Shown: one piece after another, positions 1-10,785 of the stretch | Layout: the number at the start of each line of letters is the position of its first letter | Numbering within the stretch: position 1 is the stretch's first letter | Assembly (NCBI RefSeq): GCF_041146395.1 | Contig: NC_091012.1 | Span: 11,460,193-11,524,192 of the forward strand | Direction of reading: 5' to 3' | Length of the DNA stretch: 64,000 bases | Origin: Eulemur rufifrons | Lineage: Eukaryota > Chordata > Mammalia > Primates > Lemuridae | Made by a program: the position numbers and the translations under genes | Notes under the pieces: model-generated | What the model saw: only the letters and a program-made list of their open reading frames with translations | Database searches by the model: none | Told to the model about the DNA's origin: nothing

Positions 1-505
1 ATTGGATTAGTAAACTGTGGTATATGTATACCATGGAATATTACTCACCTATAAGAAATAACGAAGACACGACATCTCTATGGTTCTCCTGGAGAGAGTT
101 GGAACCCATTCTGTTAAGTGAAGTATCCCAAGAATGGAAAAACAAGCATCACATGTACTCACCAGAAAATTGGTTTCCCTGATCATCACCTAAATACACA
201 TCTGGGAACGATACCAATTGGATATCAGACTGAGGTGGGGGGTGGGGGGAGGGGATGGGTGTATGCCCATATAATGAGTGCATTGCGCACCGTTTGGGGA
301 ATGGTCACGCTTGAAGGTGCTGACTCGGGAAGGCGGGGAAGGGAGGGATATATACCTACATGATGGGTGCAACGCGCATTGTCTGGGGAACGGACACACC
401 TGGAGCTTTGACTTGGGGGGACAGGCGGTACATGAGCAACGTATGTAACCTCAAATTCTGTATCCCCCATAATAAGATGAAATTAAAAAAAATAATAATA
501 ATATT
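1..505 (+). mobile_element. L1 3' end: ORF2 C-terminus plus 3' UTR
   Basis: The window opens inside an L1 ORF2. The frame encoding the terminal residues runs to a TGA at 180-182, ending in the same NWFP residues as the near-full-length copy at 50057-55652. The 3' UTR follows. It holds a G-rich tract at about 235-256 and two related modules ('tgagtgcattgcgcaccgtttgggga' type, then 'tgggtgcaacgcgcattgtctgggga' type). It ends in the L1 terminal sequence 'cccccataataagatg' and an A-rich tail at about 480-500. The close match to the 55 kb copy indicates a relatively young strepsirrhine L1. Its 5' extent lies outside the window. Confidence 0.9.
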
Positions 506-595
506 TTTCAAGTAAGAAAATATGACAACACTATTTGTCATAGAGAGTTTACCTAAATTTACTTGGTAATTGGTGAGGATATCTGTGTTTGCTAC

Positions 596-706
596 TTTTT
601 TTTTTGTTTGTTTGTTTCTTTGTTTGTGTTTCAGCTCATTATGGGGGTACAAAAGATCAGGCTATATACATTGCCCATGCCTCCTACACATCTCAAGTCT
701 ATATAA
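596..706 (-). mobile_element. Short 5'-truncated L1 3' end, antisense
   Basis: A T-rich run (reverse of a poly(A) tail) is followed by 'ttcagctcattatgggggtacaaaagatcaggctatatacattgcccatg', the reverse complement of the terminal L1 3' UTR seen elsewhere in the window. Only about 110 bp survive, so this is an extremely 5'-truncated insertion. I could not define a target-site duplication. Confidence 0.8.
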
Positions 707-3079
707 GAAGTGAGAGTTTCGCATCTTAAAGCTAGGTGCTCCCTGAAGTTACATCCCATCCTCATGTGGAAACTGTGAAGGCAGTGTCTTTCTTGATATT
801 TCATCTTAAAGAGACGTTTCTCAGGTTCAGAAAAAAAAAAAACATTTTTGATGGAAAAAGAATTCTTTTAGCTTATAAGAGAATTTGCATACATTTCAAA
901 GAGGCAAAGAAAGAACTTGTAACTACACATTTTCTAAATTAAATGCTCTGAGAAAATGGAAGGAAGGAAAATATCTTCCCTTACTTTCAAGTTGGAAAAT
1001 TAAGCCTCTTTTTTCTACTTTGTATTTATACTTACAACAGCCAGGTCCAGGGACTGTGTTGAACATATGGGCTACTGAATTTGTTTTGGCCTGTATTCAG
1101 GCACCTCAGACATGGCCTTCTGTACACTGTACACCTAAAATGGGATTTGGTTTTGGTTGGAAATCCAGAAAGGGGAAGGTGCTACCAAGGACTCATTTGC
1201 ATGGGTGGAGAACAGTGAGACGGTGGTGGTAAGTCTTGTTTGTGCTACAGACACTGGCTGAGACAGGACTATTCTCTGGCTTATTTCTGTGTCCATGTTG
1301 CAAGATTAGATTACGATCAAGTGGTCCTGATTCCTAAATTGGTGGAGGAATCTGGTTACTAATTCAGATTAAGGGTCTGGTTTGGGGACATTCCAGGAGT
1401 CCTCTAGCCACCTGTGGGATTTCAGCAGTAAATTCAAGGAGCTAAGACCTGACTACTGAGGGTAGAGCTTTGTCCTGGGAGGGGCATGGCATGTTTAGTC
1501 CTCTAGATGCCTGTGTGGGTTTTTGGTGGGAACATTTAGTAACAATTGTTCTGGAGATGGAATTCCTGAGGGTGGCATCCTGTCCAGGGAGACAAGTGGC
1601 CAAACCACAGCCTAGTGTGCATGTGCACAAATGGGCAGGAATCACATGGTGGCAGCAGGGGTTGGGAGGGAGTCTGACCTCAGAAGCCCTTCCCTGTGTG
1701 CCCTCAGTCCCTACTGACCTCAGGAGGAGATGTGGAATCACAGGACATTCTGCATTGCAACAGCTTGTGTGGAGGAGAAAAGAACCTCCTGTGCCAAGAA
1801 ATATGGACTCTTCCTTTAGTGCGGGCCCCTCATGACCCACTCTGGGTGAGATTCACAGGTGCCCAGTTATCCTAAGCTCTGCCAGGGCACTCACTGCACA
1901 TAATCAGCCTCAGTGGCAGAAACCTGAGCACAAGTTAATTCCCCCTCCTTTTAGTATCTCTTGGGTTTTTCATCAGGAATTACTACTTCATGAGCATGGA
2001 GGTGTTTTCACCCCAGCTTTGTTTGAAAATGCACAAATGAGCAAGTGGAGCATGGTTCGTAATGTTGGTGGGTCCTTTCACAAGAAGCCACGATGCAGAT
2101 GTGATGATGCACAAAAGAAATCATGATCCACGTAAAGTAATGAAGCAGATGATGACTGCATTAAGAGAGCAGATTCTGTTTTTGTTACTTACTTTCTACG
2201 TATGTGTTTTCTATGTATTGTGATGTCACACACCCACCTTCCCTTTAAGTACTTGCATTTTTCCCTCTTTAAAGTGCATTCTTTAAAGTATTTTTTAAAT
2301 ATGTTTTCAAATATACTTTGAAAAATTAGATCTTTCCAAATATTATCTAAAGTGTTTTACTCAACACAGCTGATATTTAATATTTATGTTAAATCCAATT
2401 TTCCCTTGTTGCCTGTATTACAAAATTTTATATCTAAAGGATTTTTAGAAATGTTTACCCCAAGTGAGTGCCCACAACATGGCAATCATATGGGAGATTT
2501 CCAATGAGAAAAATCATGGAATTTATACAAAAAAGAGCCTCCAGGAGAAAATGAAAATCAAATACTTGAAGAGAGAGGAATAGGTACAGAAATTTCTGCT
2601 GAACAGAGTGGCCAAATATACATATTCAATAGAGTCATGAATATTTATGAAAGAAGAAACATGAGCATGTGCAATTAAGCTTCATGCTGTTCATACTTCC
2701 TCGAGCCCACGTTCAGAAAATGGCAGTGTTATCATGATCCGTGGGTGCAGTGTTCAGCCCTCTGATGTGAAAAGGTGAAGCAGAAGACACAAAATCCCCC
2801 TCTGTGCATTCTCTGCAGACTGGTCAGGACAACTCCATGGTTGGTGGCCTCTTCTCAGGAAGGAATGCTGGTCTGTTGCTGTGTCAAAATCACACAAAAG
2901 GAGGAGCAGTTGATTGAAAACAACCACCAGATTGAAAACAGCAGTGGAGCAAATTTTTTAAAGGGCTGGTTCTGTTTAACCCTGAGGGAAGAAAGTCTAA
3001 TGGTGGTTAGTGAGAGAGGGTATAATGAGGCATGTCTGACCTTCCATCCTGTCATGGTTGGGATTTCATTTTAAGGTTT
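707..3079. other. Unclassified sequence without a supportable gene
   Basis: About 2.4 kb with no recognisable exon, RNA gene or named repeat. Opposed open frames of 121 and 132 codons overlap at 1442-1840. They lie in a locally GC-richer patch and have no family resemblance, so I treat them as chance. The stretch 2280-2420 is AT-rich. Old LTR or DNA-transposon relics may be hidden here but cannot be named by eye. Confidence 0.5.
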
Positions 3080-3200
3080 CTCTGGGGTCCCTTTGGCCAC
3101 GAGGAGGTCTGTTCAGTTAGTTGGTGGGTGTAGGGTTATGTTTTTATTTCTCAGAGAAGAGGCAGATTGCACACATCCCCTTACAGCCTCTCCCTTTTGG
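3080..3200. repeat. Possible old LTR-class repeat fragment
   Basis: The wording around 3080-3130 ('tttctctggggtccctttgg', then 'ggtctgttcagttagttgg') resembles phrases that recur in diverged endogenous-retrovirus-associated repeats. No LTR ends, TATA box or primer-binding site can be defined. The call is tentative and no family name is offered. Confidence 0.25.
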
Positions 3201-5100
3201 AGTTTAGATAAGCATTAATGTTAAAATAGAGATCATAAAACTGACAGACTCTTTTTGACATTAAGATAAAAAATTACAAATAGGACCTCAGACCATGCAA
3301 GAAAAGGATTAGGTCATACCTGCAGGCCCTTGAGATTGTGAAACTTTGGGCAGTGATGACTTACATTTGGCTCAGAATAAAACTCTTTAAATTCTGTTGC
3401 AGAGTTTGCTTTCTTCCATTAACATCTCTCTATCTATCTATATGCAAGATTTGCATGTCTATTATCTATCTATCCATTCCAGGACTTATGAAAAAGGATG
3501 CACTTGAAATAAATGAATGGATCTAATCAAAGATGCAATTGATTTGTATAATAAAATTAGATTATTATATAAATATCATCCAGAGACTTGATATCTATTC
3601 AGAAGATAGAATATAATATTATTGCCTCAAATTTTCCAGATGATTCTAAAGATTATGGCAAAAAATCTTTGGTCAGTATTACTAGCTGACAATGGGGAAA
3701 CTATGTTCATTGGCATGAAGATTGGAAGTCCTATTTAAACAAAGTAGAAAACACAAAATGTATTATAAGTGTATAAATGTATCAGTGAAAAACACCAATG
3801 AAGTAGATGAATGCAAAAATAAACACTTCCATTATACAAAAGTTATACAGCACATAAAAACAGTACATAAACATCAGCATGTAAATATCAACTATCAAGA
3901 TTAATTCATTTTAGTATGAAAATATGATGAAAATATGTAATTCTAAATCTAAGCTGTCAGAAGTCTAAATTATTTTGAACATTAAAGGAATGTGCATTAG
4001 GGCACTGAGTCATGTGGCAGGCATTTGTTGCCCAGGCAGCTGCAACTCTTTGTGCCTCTGATAAGGAATGAAACCTTTTCCACTTAGCTGTACTGTTTTG
4101 TAAAATGTTGTAAATGGCTTAAGGGCACCAGGGCTTTGGGTGTTGACTTTTATTATAGGAAATAGGGCGACTTCCCTTTTGGCTATCTTACACAAAGACT
4201 TCATGGCTATCACTTTGCCTTAAGATGGAATGCTAAATACACTGTTTGAAATTGGAAATGAAATGAAAACCATCTACAAAAGAAGAAGCCCTGTAGAAAA
4301 GTAAACAAATAGTAATTAATTTGTTGTAACTCCTGTACCTGCATGGTATAGAAAATATTGTATTCCTATTAAATTTCTTTCTCTTATTTCAATATAGGAA
4401 GTACTTAGCTTATAACTTTTGAAGCACTGACCTCATTTTTCTGGAGTTTTGTGGCCCAGAATGGCCATTCACAGCTTTTTAATAAACAAACATTTTTATA
4501 TAGAACTCTAAACCTTTGGATAATTTCTCTTTGACATGTCTGGTCACCTAGATGGGACCCTGAAGTGAGCCTTTGCCTTGACCCCTGCTTCTCCATCCAT
4601 AGGCACCTGATGCTGGCAGGACTGTTTCATCTCACTGACTTTCATGAACATTTACAGGAGCCCTTCCCAGGGCCTTCTGCAGGTCCAATCTCCCTGGCTT
4701 AAATGAGATTCGGACTTCATTCATGTGACCAAATTGTTAGCTTCACATGGCTAGAATTGAAGCTCTGCCACTTTAAGTTAGGGCCTTCACTTGTCATTTC
4801 TCTAGAGATTCTTCCATTTGCAGGTTGTGGTTTTACTCTTTTTGAGGTTACAATTTTGTTCATCTTATTTGATTACATTTGCAACTCTCATTGAAATTTG
4901 GTTAAAGAGAAAAGAGTTTTGACTTAACTGGAGGGAGTGAAATGTCTGTTGCTTAAGCAATAATTGTGATTTTAAACTGCCCAGGTTTGGAAGCTCAGTT
5001 CACATTGCCACATTTGATTCTTCTTTTGAGTGAGTAAAAATGTATTTAAAAATCTTTGTGAGGATGTAACAAGGACTGAAGACAAAGGTACACTGTTCCT
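3201..5100. other. Unclassified sequence; short tetranucleotide tracts
   Basis: No gene or named repeat is recognised. Short imperfect (TCTA)n tracts occur around 3427-3475. Open frames here are at most 69 codons and show no family resemblance. Confidence 0.5.
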
Positions 5101-6704
5101 CTCAGCCTGAAGTCACCCCAGGTGACTGGAGCCATGTGGGAATGTTAGAGTTTATTGCTCATGATAAGAAATGGTCCTATAAGGAATTCCCAAGAAACAG
5201 CATGAAGGGAATTTGCTCAAGCAAACAGGCACACAAGAACGGTTAACGTCCCAGTGCTCTGAGCAGCCCAGAGTTCCTGGGTTTTAAACTTGTTAGAAGT
5301 GACCCATGGTTTTGTTAAGAAAATGGTCAGACACTGCAAATTTTCTCAGCAAGGCAAAATCTTTACTTCTGGTCATAGTGGCGGCAAAAACAACCAGGCA
5401 GTGCATAATACGGGGAAGTTCTTCATTTGTTATCCCTAAAGCAGATCTAGGGCTGGGTCTCATCCCACTGGTAGGGACTTTGAAAGCACAATCTTGCCCT
5501 TACCTGATTGGCTAAGGCGTGTTGCTGGGTAAAAGGGAGAACAAGGACGTTAAATTTAGCAAATGTGGATTTTTTTTTTTTTTTTGGTATTGCAATAATG
5601 ATTAACCAAAGGTTATGGTTATTGTACAGTTTGTGCTATGTGCTAATAAATACATAAAGCTGGATATCAGACAGAATATTCCTTTTGCAGAAAATGTTAG
5701 GCCAAGGTCATCTCCTCCTACAAACTGACACAAAGACATGTGGGGGAGCAATTCCCATAAGAATTACATTCATCCAGAACATATTTTCCTTTAACTTTGG
5801 CCACTTACAAAGAAACAATATTGACAATCAGCCCCCCAAAACTGGGTTCACATTAAGGAGTGATCCATATTTAGAAACCTCAGCTAGGCTCATGTACAAT
5901 AATTATGGTGCTTCCTTTTGTCAATATTTTGAAAAAGGTTTGCATGTAACTTCTGGCAAACCTAAATTGAGATGGCCTAGGTGGCGTCCATGGAAATAAA
6001 TGGGTTAATTTATTTGCATACTCAATCAGAAAACACTGGCTTTAGAATAATATAGGATAAGTGGGAGAGTTACTTTCAGTGATATTTGGAAGAATCCACA
6101 AAGGTTCAGATAAAGTTATTTCCTTGTAGGAGGGCATCAAAAGGTTTTCTAAAGCAAATTTTTGAGTATAAAAAGACTGCAGAAGCTTTGTCTACCCCCG
6201 CAAAAACTTCTCCTCGCTTGGAAACCTCTCATTCTCTTCACTCAGCTCCTATTGTTTTACACTTTACTGCCTGAATTACATCACCCCTGATTCCACCTCC
6301 ACTGCCACTTTACTTTCATAAACCGACTTGCTACAATATTACCTGGGAAGGTAAAGGATACGGCAAAGCTCCCTTCTTAGCACTCAGGACCTCCAACTGG
6401 AAGCTCTTTTTCCTGACTTTCTCTCACCTGTTTCTCATGTTACCCCAGGTGTTACAACGCTGTGGGGCATCTTCCTGGGATGATTCTGAGGAGAAGGAAG
6501 CTCTGGTCCTCACCAGGGATGCAGCAGAAAGCCCTCAGGCAGCACATATAGAGTGGTATGTGGATCAGAAGGTGGGTTTGCATGTCACATACTGGCCACT
6601 GGGTGCAACACGGAACAGTTATTCCTGACTGTTTAGAGGTGGCCTTATGCTGGAAGTGTCAATAAATCTCCTAAATTCAGTTTTCTGTTTATTCTAAGCC
6701 ATAA
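5101..6704. other. Unclassified, possibly LTR-retrotransposon-derived
   Basis: No known protein domain is seen, including in the 104-codon open frame at 5685-5999. The moderately GC-rich segment 5200-5560, and a segment ending in 'gtcaataaatctcctaaattcag' near 6660-6680 (an AATAAA-type signal), have the feel of old LTR sequence. Neither has recognisable ends. A 16-nt T-run lies near 5570-5586. Confidence 0.3.
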
Positions 6705-7372
6705 CTTTGGAAATTAAAACTAAAGTAAAACCCATCATCCTATGCCTTGATAAAGTGGATGGAGATAACAAAAAAATGGGATACCATTTACAATACCACA
6801 CCAAAACTGAAGTTCTTAAATACGGATCTAATACAATACATACAAATATGCTTCAGAAAATTTTGAAACATGTTTCAAGGAAATCCAAGGAAATATAAAT
6901 CAATGTAGAGATATCTCTTGTTCAGGAGCAATATGCTCATTGTTTAGATAGCAATTCTTTCTAAGGATCTACAGATTGAGCAGAATCCCAATCAAAGTCC
7001 CAGCAAAGATCTCAATTACCCATGTCCTAAATTAGACTACATGATATATGAATGAAGAACTAAGGTAAACAACTTAGACCTGTATACCTCTATGATTATT
7101 ATTAATATAAAGCTATAGTTATAAAGACAGTGTGATATTGGTGAGGGTATAGATGAGTAGAAAAATGGAATGGAATATACTGCCCAAAACAGACCATTGC
7201 AAATATATTCCATCAATTTTGCAGGATGACGTTCAAAAAGTCATGATTAAACAAGCGGGGATATTTCTATGCAATGCAATTCTATTCATCTAGAGAAAAG
7301 AATAATCTGTGAAGTCATGCAAAGTCATGTATAAATTGTACATGCACATTGCTAATTAAAAAAAAAAAAGGG
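6705..7372 (+). mobile_element. Old, strongly diverged L1 ORF2 fragment
   Basis: Degenerate ORF2-like wording is recognisable: 'gagcagaatcccaatcaaagtcccagcaa' near 6978 and 'ctatagttataaagacagtgtgatattgg' near 7112. These match ORF2 sequence after the reverse-transcriptase region in mammalian L1M-type elements. An A-run at 7358-7370 ends the segment. All frames are broken. The subfamily (L1MC/ME-like) is inferred from divergence only. Confidence 0.6.
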
Positions 7373-8083
7373 CATTCTGCACAGATCACATGCATTGTCA
7401 TCCCACTGTTATAAACACACCAGCTCATGGCTCCCCACAGGGCAGGTCCAGCAGGTACATTCAAGCTAGTATTTTATACTTGTTTAAAGCTGAGAACACC
7501 TGCCCTCACTTATGTCCTCACAACTTCCATGCTCTAGATGTGAAAAACACATTCTTATGCCTACCTTGTCCCCTTTGAGCAGGAACTGGCTACAATAAGT
7601 CTGCCCTCAAACCTCAGGGGCTCTGCAGGCCTGAAGGGCAAGTGGGAAGCCTATTTGAGCCAGGGAAGTCTTTTGCCTTTGGTGGCCTGGGGCTACACAT
7701 ACTTTCTCTTCCCAGGCTTTTTAACTCAGGTGTGACTCTAAGTGGGTCAAGTGGGTTTCCAAACCATCCTGGGACTATTTTCCCAGTTTCAGATGCAAGA
7801 TTGAAATGCCTGCACTTAGCATCTGGCACCATCCCCACATTGGTTCTCTAACTGTGAGTGAGGGCTATTATGCTGGAAAAGGCTGAAGTGAAGCATTTGG
7901 AGTTGTCTCCACCTAGGAAACTAGTAAATTAAAAGCAACACCACATCCCCACAGGGAATTCAGAGAACAGGGCCACCATCTAGAACTTGTAGAAACAAGA
8001 AACTTGTCAGAATGGTGATTCTCACCACATCCCCATTCTCCTTTCCTGTTTGGCCTGTGTGAAAGACACATGGATCCTGGAGA
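7373..8083. other. Unclassified sequence before the ERV pol remnant
   Basis: No gene is recognised. Opposed 69- and 74-codon frames near 7614-7851 overlap and show no known domain. Part of this could be non-coding or highly decayed sequence of the retroviral element that follows, but nothing visible proves it. Confidence 0.4.
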
Positions 8084-8455
8084 ATGACAGTGCATTTTCC
8101 TGAGCTTAACCACGGGGTGAGTCCAATTTCAGTTACTGTACCGGATGTGGTTTCACTGCTTGATCAAAAGAGAACATCTCCTTGTACCTGGAATGCAGCT
8201 ATTGATCTGGCTATTGCTGTTTCTTCTCCATACTTGCCCATAGGGCCCCCCAATAGTCAGTTTGTTTTCATCTGGCAAGGCCAGAAATACACCTTCACTG
8301 TCTTTCCTCAGGGATACATCAACTCTCCAGCCCTGTCTGGTAATTTATTTCACAGGGACCTTGATCACCTTTCCCTTCCACAAGATGGTCCAGTGGTGCA
8401 TTACATTGATGATATTATGCTTATCAGACTCAGAGAGTAAGAAGTAGCAACCACT
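8084..8455 (+). pseudogene. Endogenous retrovirus pol (reverse transcriptase) remnant, ERV-L-like
   Basis: A 118-codon open frame covers the palm region of a retroviral reverse transcriptase. The catalytic motif is visible as YIDD at residues 107-110 (8402-8413), preceded by the FPQGY-type motif about 30 residues upstream. The overall wording fits class III (ERV-L) elements better than gamma- or betaretroviruses, but this is a judgement by eye. The frame stops soon after YIDD and no gag, protease, RNase H, integrase or env can be followed. This is an isolated fossil fragment with no coding capacity. An MaLR LTR piece, from a related non-autonomous family, follows closely. Confidence 0.75.
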
Positions 8456-8504
8456 GCAGACTTATTAGTAAGACCTTTGTGTCTTGGACATTAAAATTTC
8501 CTGG

Positions 8505-8719
8505 TTCTCTTGTCACTGGACCTGCTCCTGGTTTTATGTTCTCAGGACTTCAGACTGAATTACACCACTGACATTACTTGTTCTCCAGCTTGCAGATGGC
8601 ATATTATGGAGCTTCCTGGCCTCCATAATTGTATGATCCAATATCATGATAAATCTCTTCCTGTATATCTCTATAAATGCTATTGGTTTTCTGTTTTTAG
8701 GGAACACTGCATAATACAA
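8505..8719 (+). mobile_element. ERVL-MaLR LTR, 3' part, sense
   Basis: The stretch reads like the 3' half of a MaLR LTR: 'gacttcagactgaattacaccactg', 'ccagcttgcagatggcatattatgg', then 'tattggttttctgttttt', ending in '..taataca', a typical MaLR 3' terminus ('ctaataca'). The 5' half is not evident. It lies directly downstream of the pol remnant but need not belong to the same insertion. Confidence 0.6.
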
Positions 8720-8884
8720 TATGATAGTTAGAAGGAACCCATGGTGAATAGTCTTGCAGGCAAAAATAATTTTGGTCAGAGAAGGCTACAAAGGCAGCCA
8801 GGGCATCTTCAACAAGTCTTGGGAGAGATGAAGGGATGAGGGAAGAGGGCATGGTCAGATGCTGGGGTCTGATAGATTGCCATT

Positions 8885-9415
8885 ATCTACTGCTGTCTGA
8901 CAATGTTACCTTATCATGTGGTGGCTTAAAACTCCAAACATGATTTATGTCACAGATTTTGTGGACCAGGAATCCTGGCACAGTTTAGCCATTAGTCTTC
9001 AACTCAACGCCTCTCATGAGGTTTGAACTCTGTTCTCAACTGAAGCTGGACTGGGGGAGGGTTGGCTTCCAAGCCCAATATAGTTGGACGTTGGCATCAT
9101 TCAGTTTGAAATGAGGGCCTGAGTTTCTTTCTATCTATTGCCCAATTCACTGCCTTTATTTTGACATCACCTGTAAATAGGGAAGCTCCTTCCCCAGAGC
9201 AAGTTATTTCAGAGGGCAGGCAGGAAGGAAGGAAATGAGACAAAGTAAAATGCAAGTCACAATCTTTAAGTAATTCAATCTTGGACACGACAGACCATAT
9301 ATGTACCTGTATTCTATTGACTACAAGTGAATCACTAAACACTTAACGGTTATACAAGGATGAATATCCTTGGAGGTGGGATCACTGTGAGCCATATTAG
9401 ACACTGCTCACAACA
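8885..9415 (-). mobile_element. MLT1-type (ERVL-MaLR) solo LTR, antisense
   Basis: Antisense MLT1 landmarks occur in order. They are 'tctactgctgtctgacaat..' followed by 'gtggcttaaaact', 'ttgtggaccaggaatcctgg', 'ctctcatgaggttt', 'cttccaagccc', 'ccccagagcaagt', and finally 'ggaggtgggatcactgtgagccatattagac'. Spacing is roughly that of a complete LTR of about 0.5 kb. It is an old, strongly diverged copy. Confidence 0.65.
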
Positions 9416-9529
9416 TGAGCCAAGGCAACTCACTTCGGCCTGACTGTGTATGTAATGGGAAGGCATTGGAAGTTTTATTGCCACAGGATGACAAAATCTG
9501 AATTTTATTTAATATCAACTCCTTTGTGG

Positions 9530-9640
9530 TAGATCTTAGGAAATGGGAACAAGAGTGGAAGTGACTTTCCCAAGATCCAACTGATAGAACCCAGGCCTGT
9601 TTGATTTGTATTCCATGCTACCTCTCACCTCTTCATGTAG
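9530..9640 (+). repeat. MIR SINE fragment
   Basis: The core phrase 'gaagtgactttcccaagatccaactgatagaacccaggcctg..' corresponds to the conserved middle-to-3' part of MIR elements (gtgacttgcccaaggtcac...aacccaggc). Conservation is typical of an ancient mammalian SINE. A second MIR-like phrase ('gacttgtctagggtcacagaaatgg') lies at about 9801-9825 and may be another diverged copy. Confidence 0.5.
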
Positions 9641-9859
9641 CTTTTCTATCTCTAACTTTGTGCATTATCCTACATGTGACATCACGTGATTTTTAATAAG
9701 CTTTACTCATAAACATCTGATGAGTACCCTAGGAAGCAGATGCTAACATGTTCCTCACTGTGCATGTTAGGAGGATGGGGAGGCAACAAAAACCATAATG
9801 ACTTGTCTAGGGTCACAGAAATGGAAGGAAACTGGAGGTTCTGACCGCGCTCTGTGTCC

Positions 9860-10670
9860 TCAAGCCTGGGGCCCTGGATACTTTCATTTCTTCCCAGAGA
9901 ACTGACGGGGGCTGTTTCTGCATAATTATGTACAGGGGAGGAGGTGACATGGGGAATGAGAATGAGAAGTTGGCAGCCCAGTGGGGCCTTTGGGTAGGTC
10001 TTATTGAAGGAAGGAGGCTTGTGATAAAATCTTGAAGAAGTTACCTGAGTTCCTTGGTGACAGACCCCAATACGACTTACAACACTGGTAATCAGGCTTC
10101 CACATTCTAAAGACAAGCATGTATCCAGCTCACTTGCCAGGAGACTCTCATGAGAAAAAGTTCTCTTGCTATATTGTGACTTTTTCAGGCTCTTGCCTCG
10201 GGAAAGCTCAAGTGAGAGATGTTAGTTCCTGCCTCATCTCCCTCATATGTTTCTGGGCATTTGGCAGAAAGCACCCAAATGTAACACAGGGCAGTGGAGA
10301 GCAGACCCATCAAGCACAGTCCTCATCTGTGGTCTCATGTGAAAAGACCTTCACACCCTCTGCATCACTATGTGAGGTTGTTGGGGGAAAGCAAGAGATG
10401 AGGGGACCTTCATGGGCAGGAGTAGATTGTTGTTGGAACTCTAAATCTGTTCTGCTTGTGCTCCAGGTCATGGCTCACAGGATGGGACTTAGAGTGTTGA
10501 GGCTCAAGATGATCAACCCAGATTTAATTCTGAGACCTTGAGCTGTCGTGTGGTTTTCTTCCTGGCTACAGATCTATGGAGATGTTCCTCTGTGTCTAAT
10601 CTGTGAAGCATAATTTATTTATTTTTTTCTTCTTCAATGTCATTTATTCTCTCTTATGTTGGCTTTGATA
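9860..10670. other. Unclassified sequence, no supportable gene
   Basis: Open frames of up to 140 codons (10119-10541, plus) and 137 codons (9703-10116, minus) are present. They show no recognisable domain, no splice context and no repeat identity, so I do not call them genes. Confidence 0.45.
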
Positions 10671-10785
10671 TATTCTTTTTTTTATTTCAGCTTATCATGG
10701 GGGTACAAAAGTTCAGGTTATATATATTGCCCATGTCCCGCCCATCCCCCTGAGTCAGAGCTTCAAGCGTGTCCATACCCCTGTA
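10671..10785 (-). mobile_element. Short 5'-truncated L1 3' end, antisense
   Basis: It begins with a T-run and 'atttcagcttatcatgggggtacaaaagttcaggttatatatattgcccatg', then 'cctgagtcagagcttcaagcgtgtccat', the reverse complement of the terminal L1 3' UTR. About 115 bp remain, ending within the G-rich 3' module. Confidence 0.85.

Noticed and set aside
1442..1840. Overlapping opposed 121- and 132-codon frames
   Set aside because: No domain, no repeat identity and no splice or promoter context; mirrored frames in a GC-richer patch are expected by chance.
9703..10541. Back-to-back 137-codon (minus) and 140-codon (plus) frames suggesting a divergent gene pair
   Set aside because: Neither peptide shows a recognisable domain or conserved pattern, and the minus frame begins beside a MIR-like stretch.
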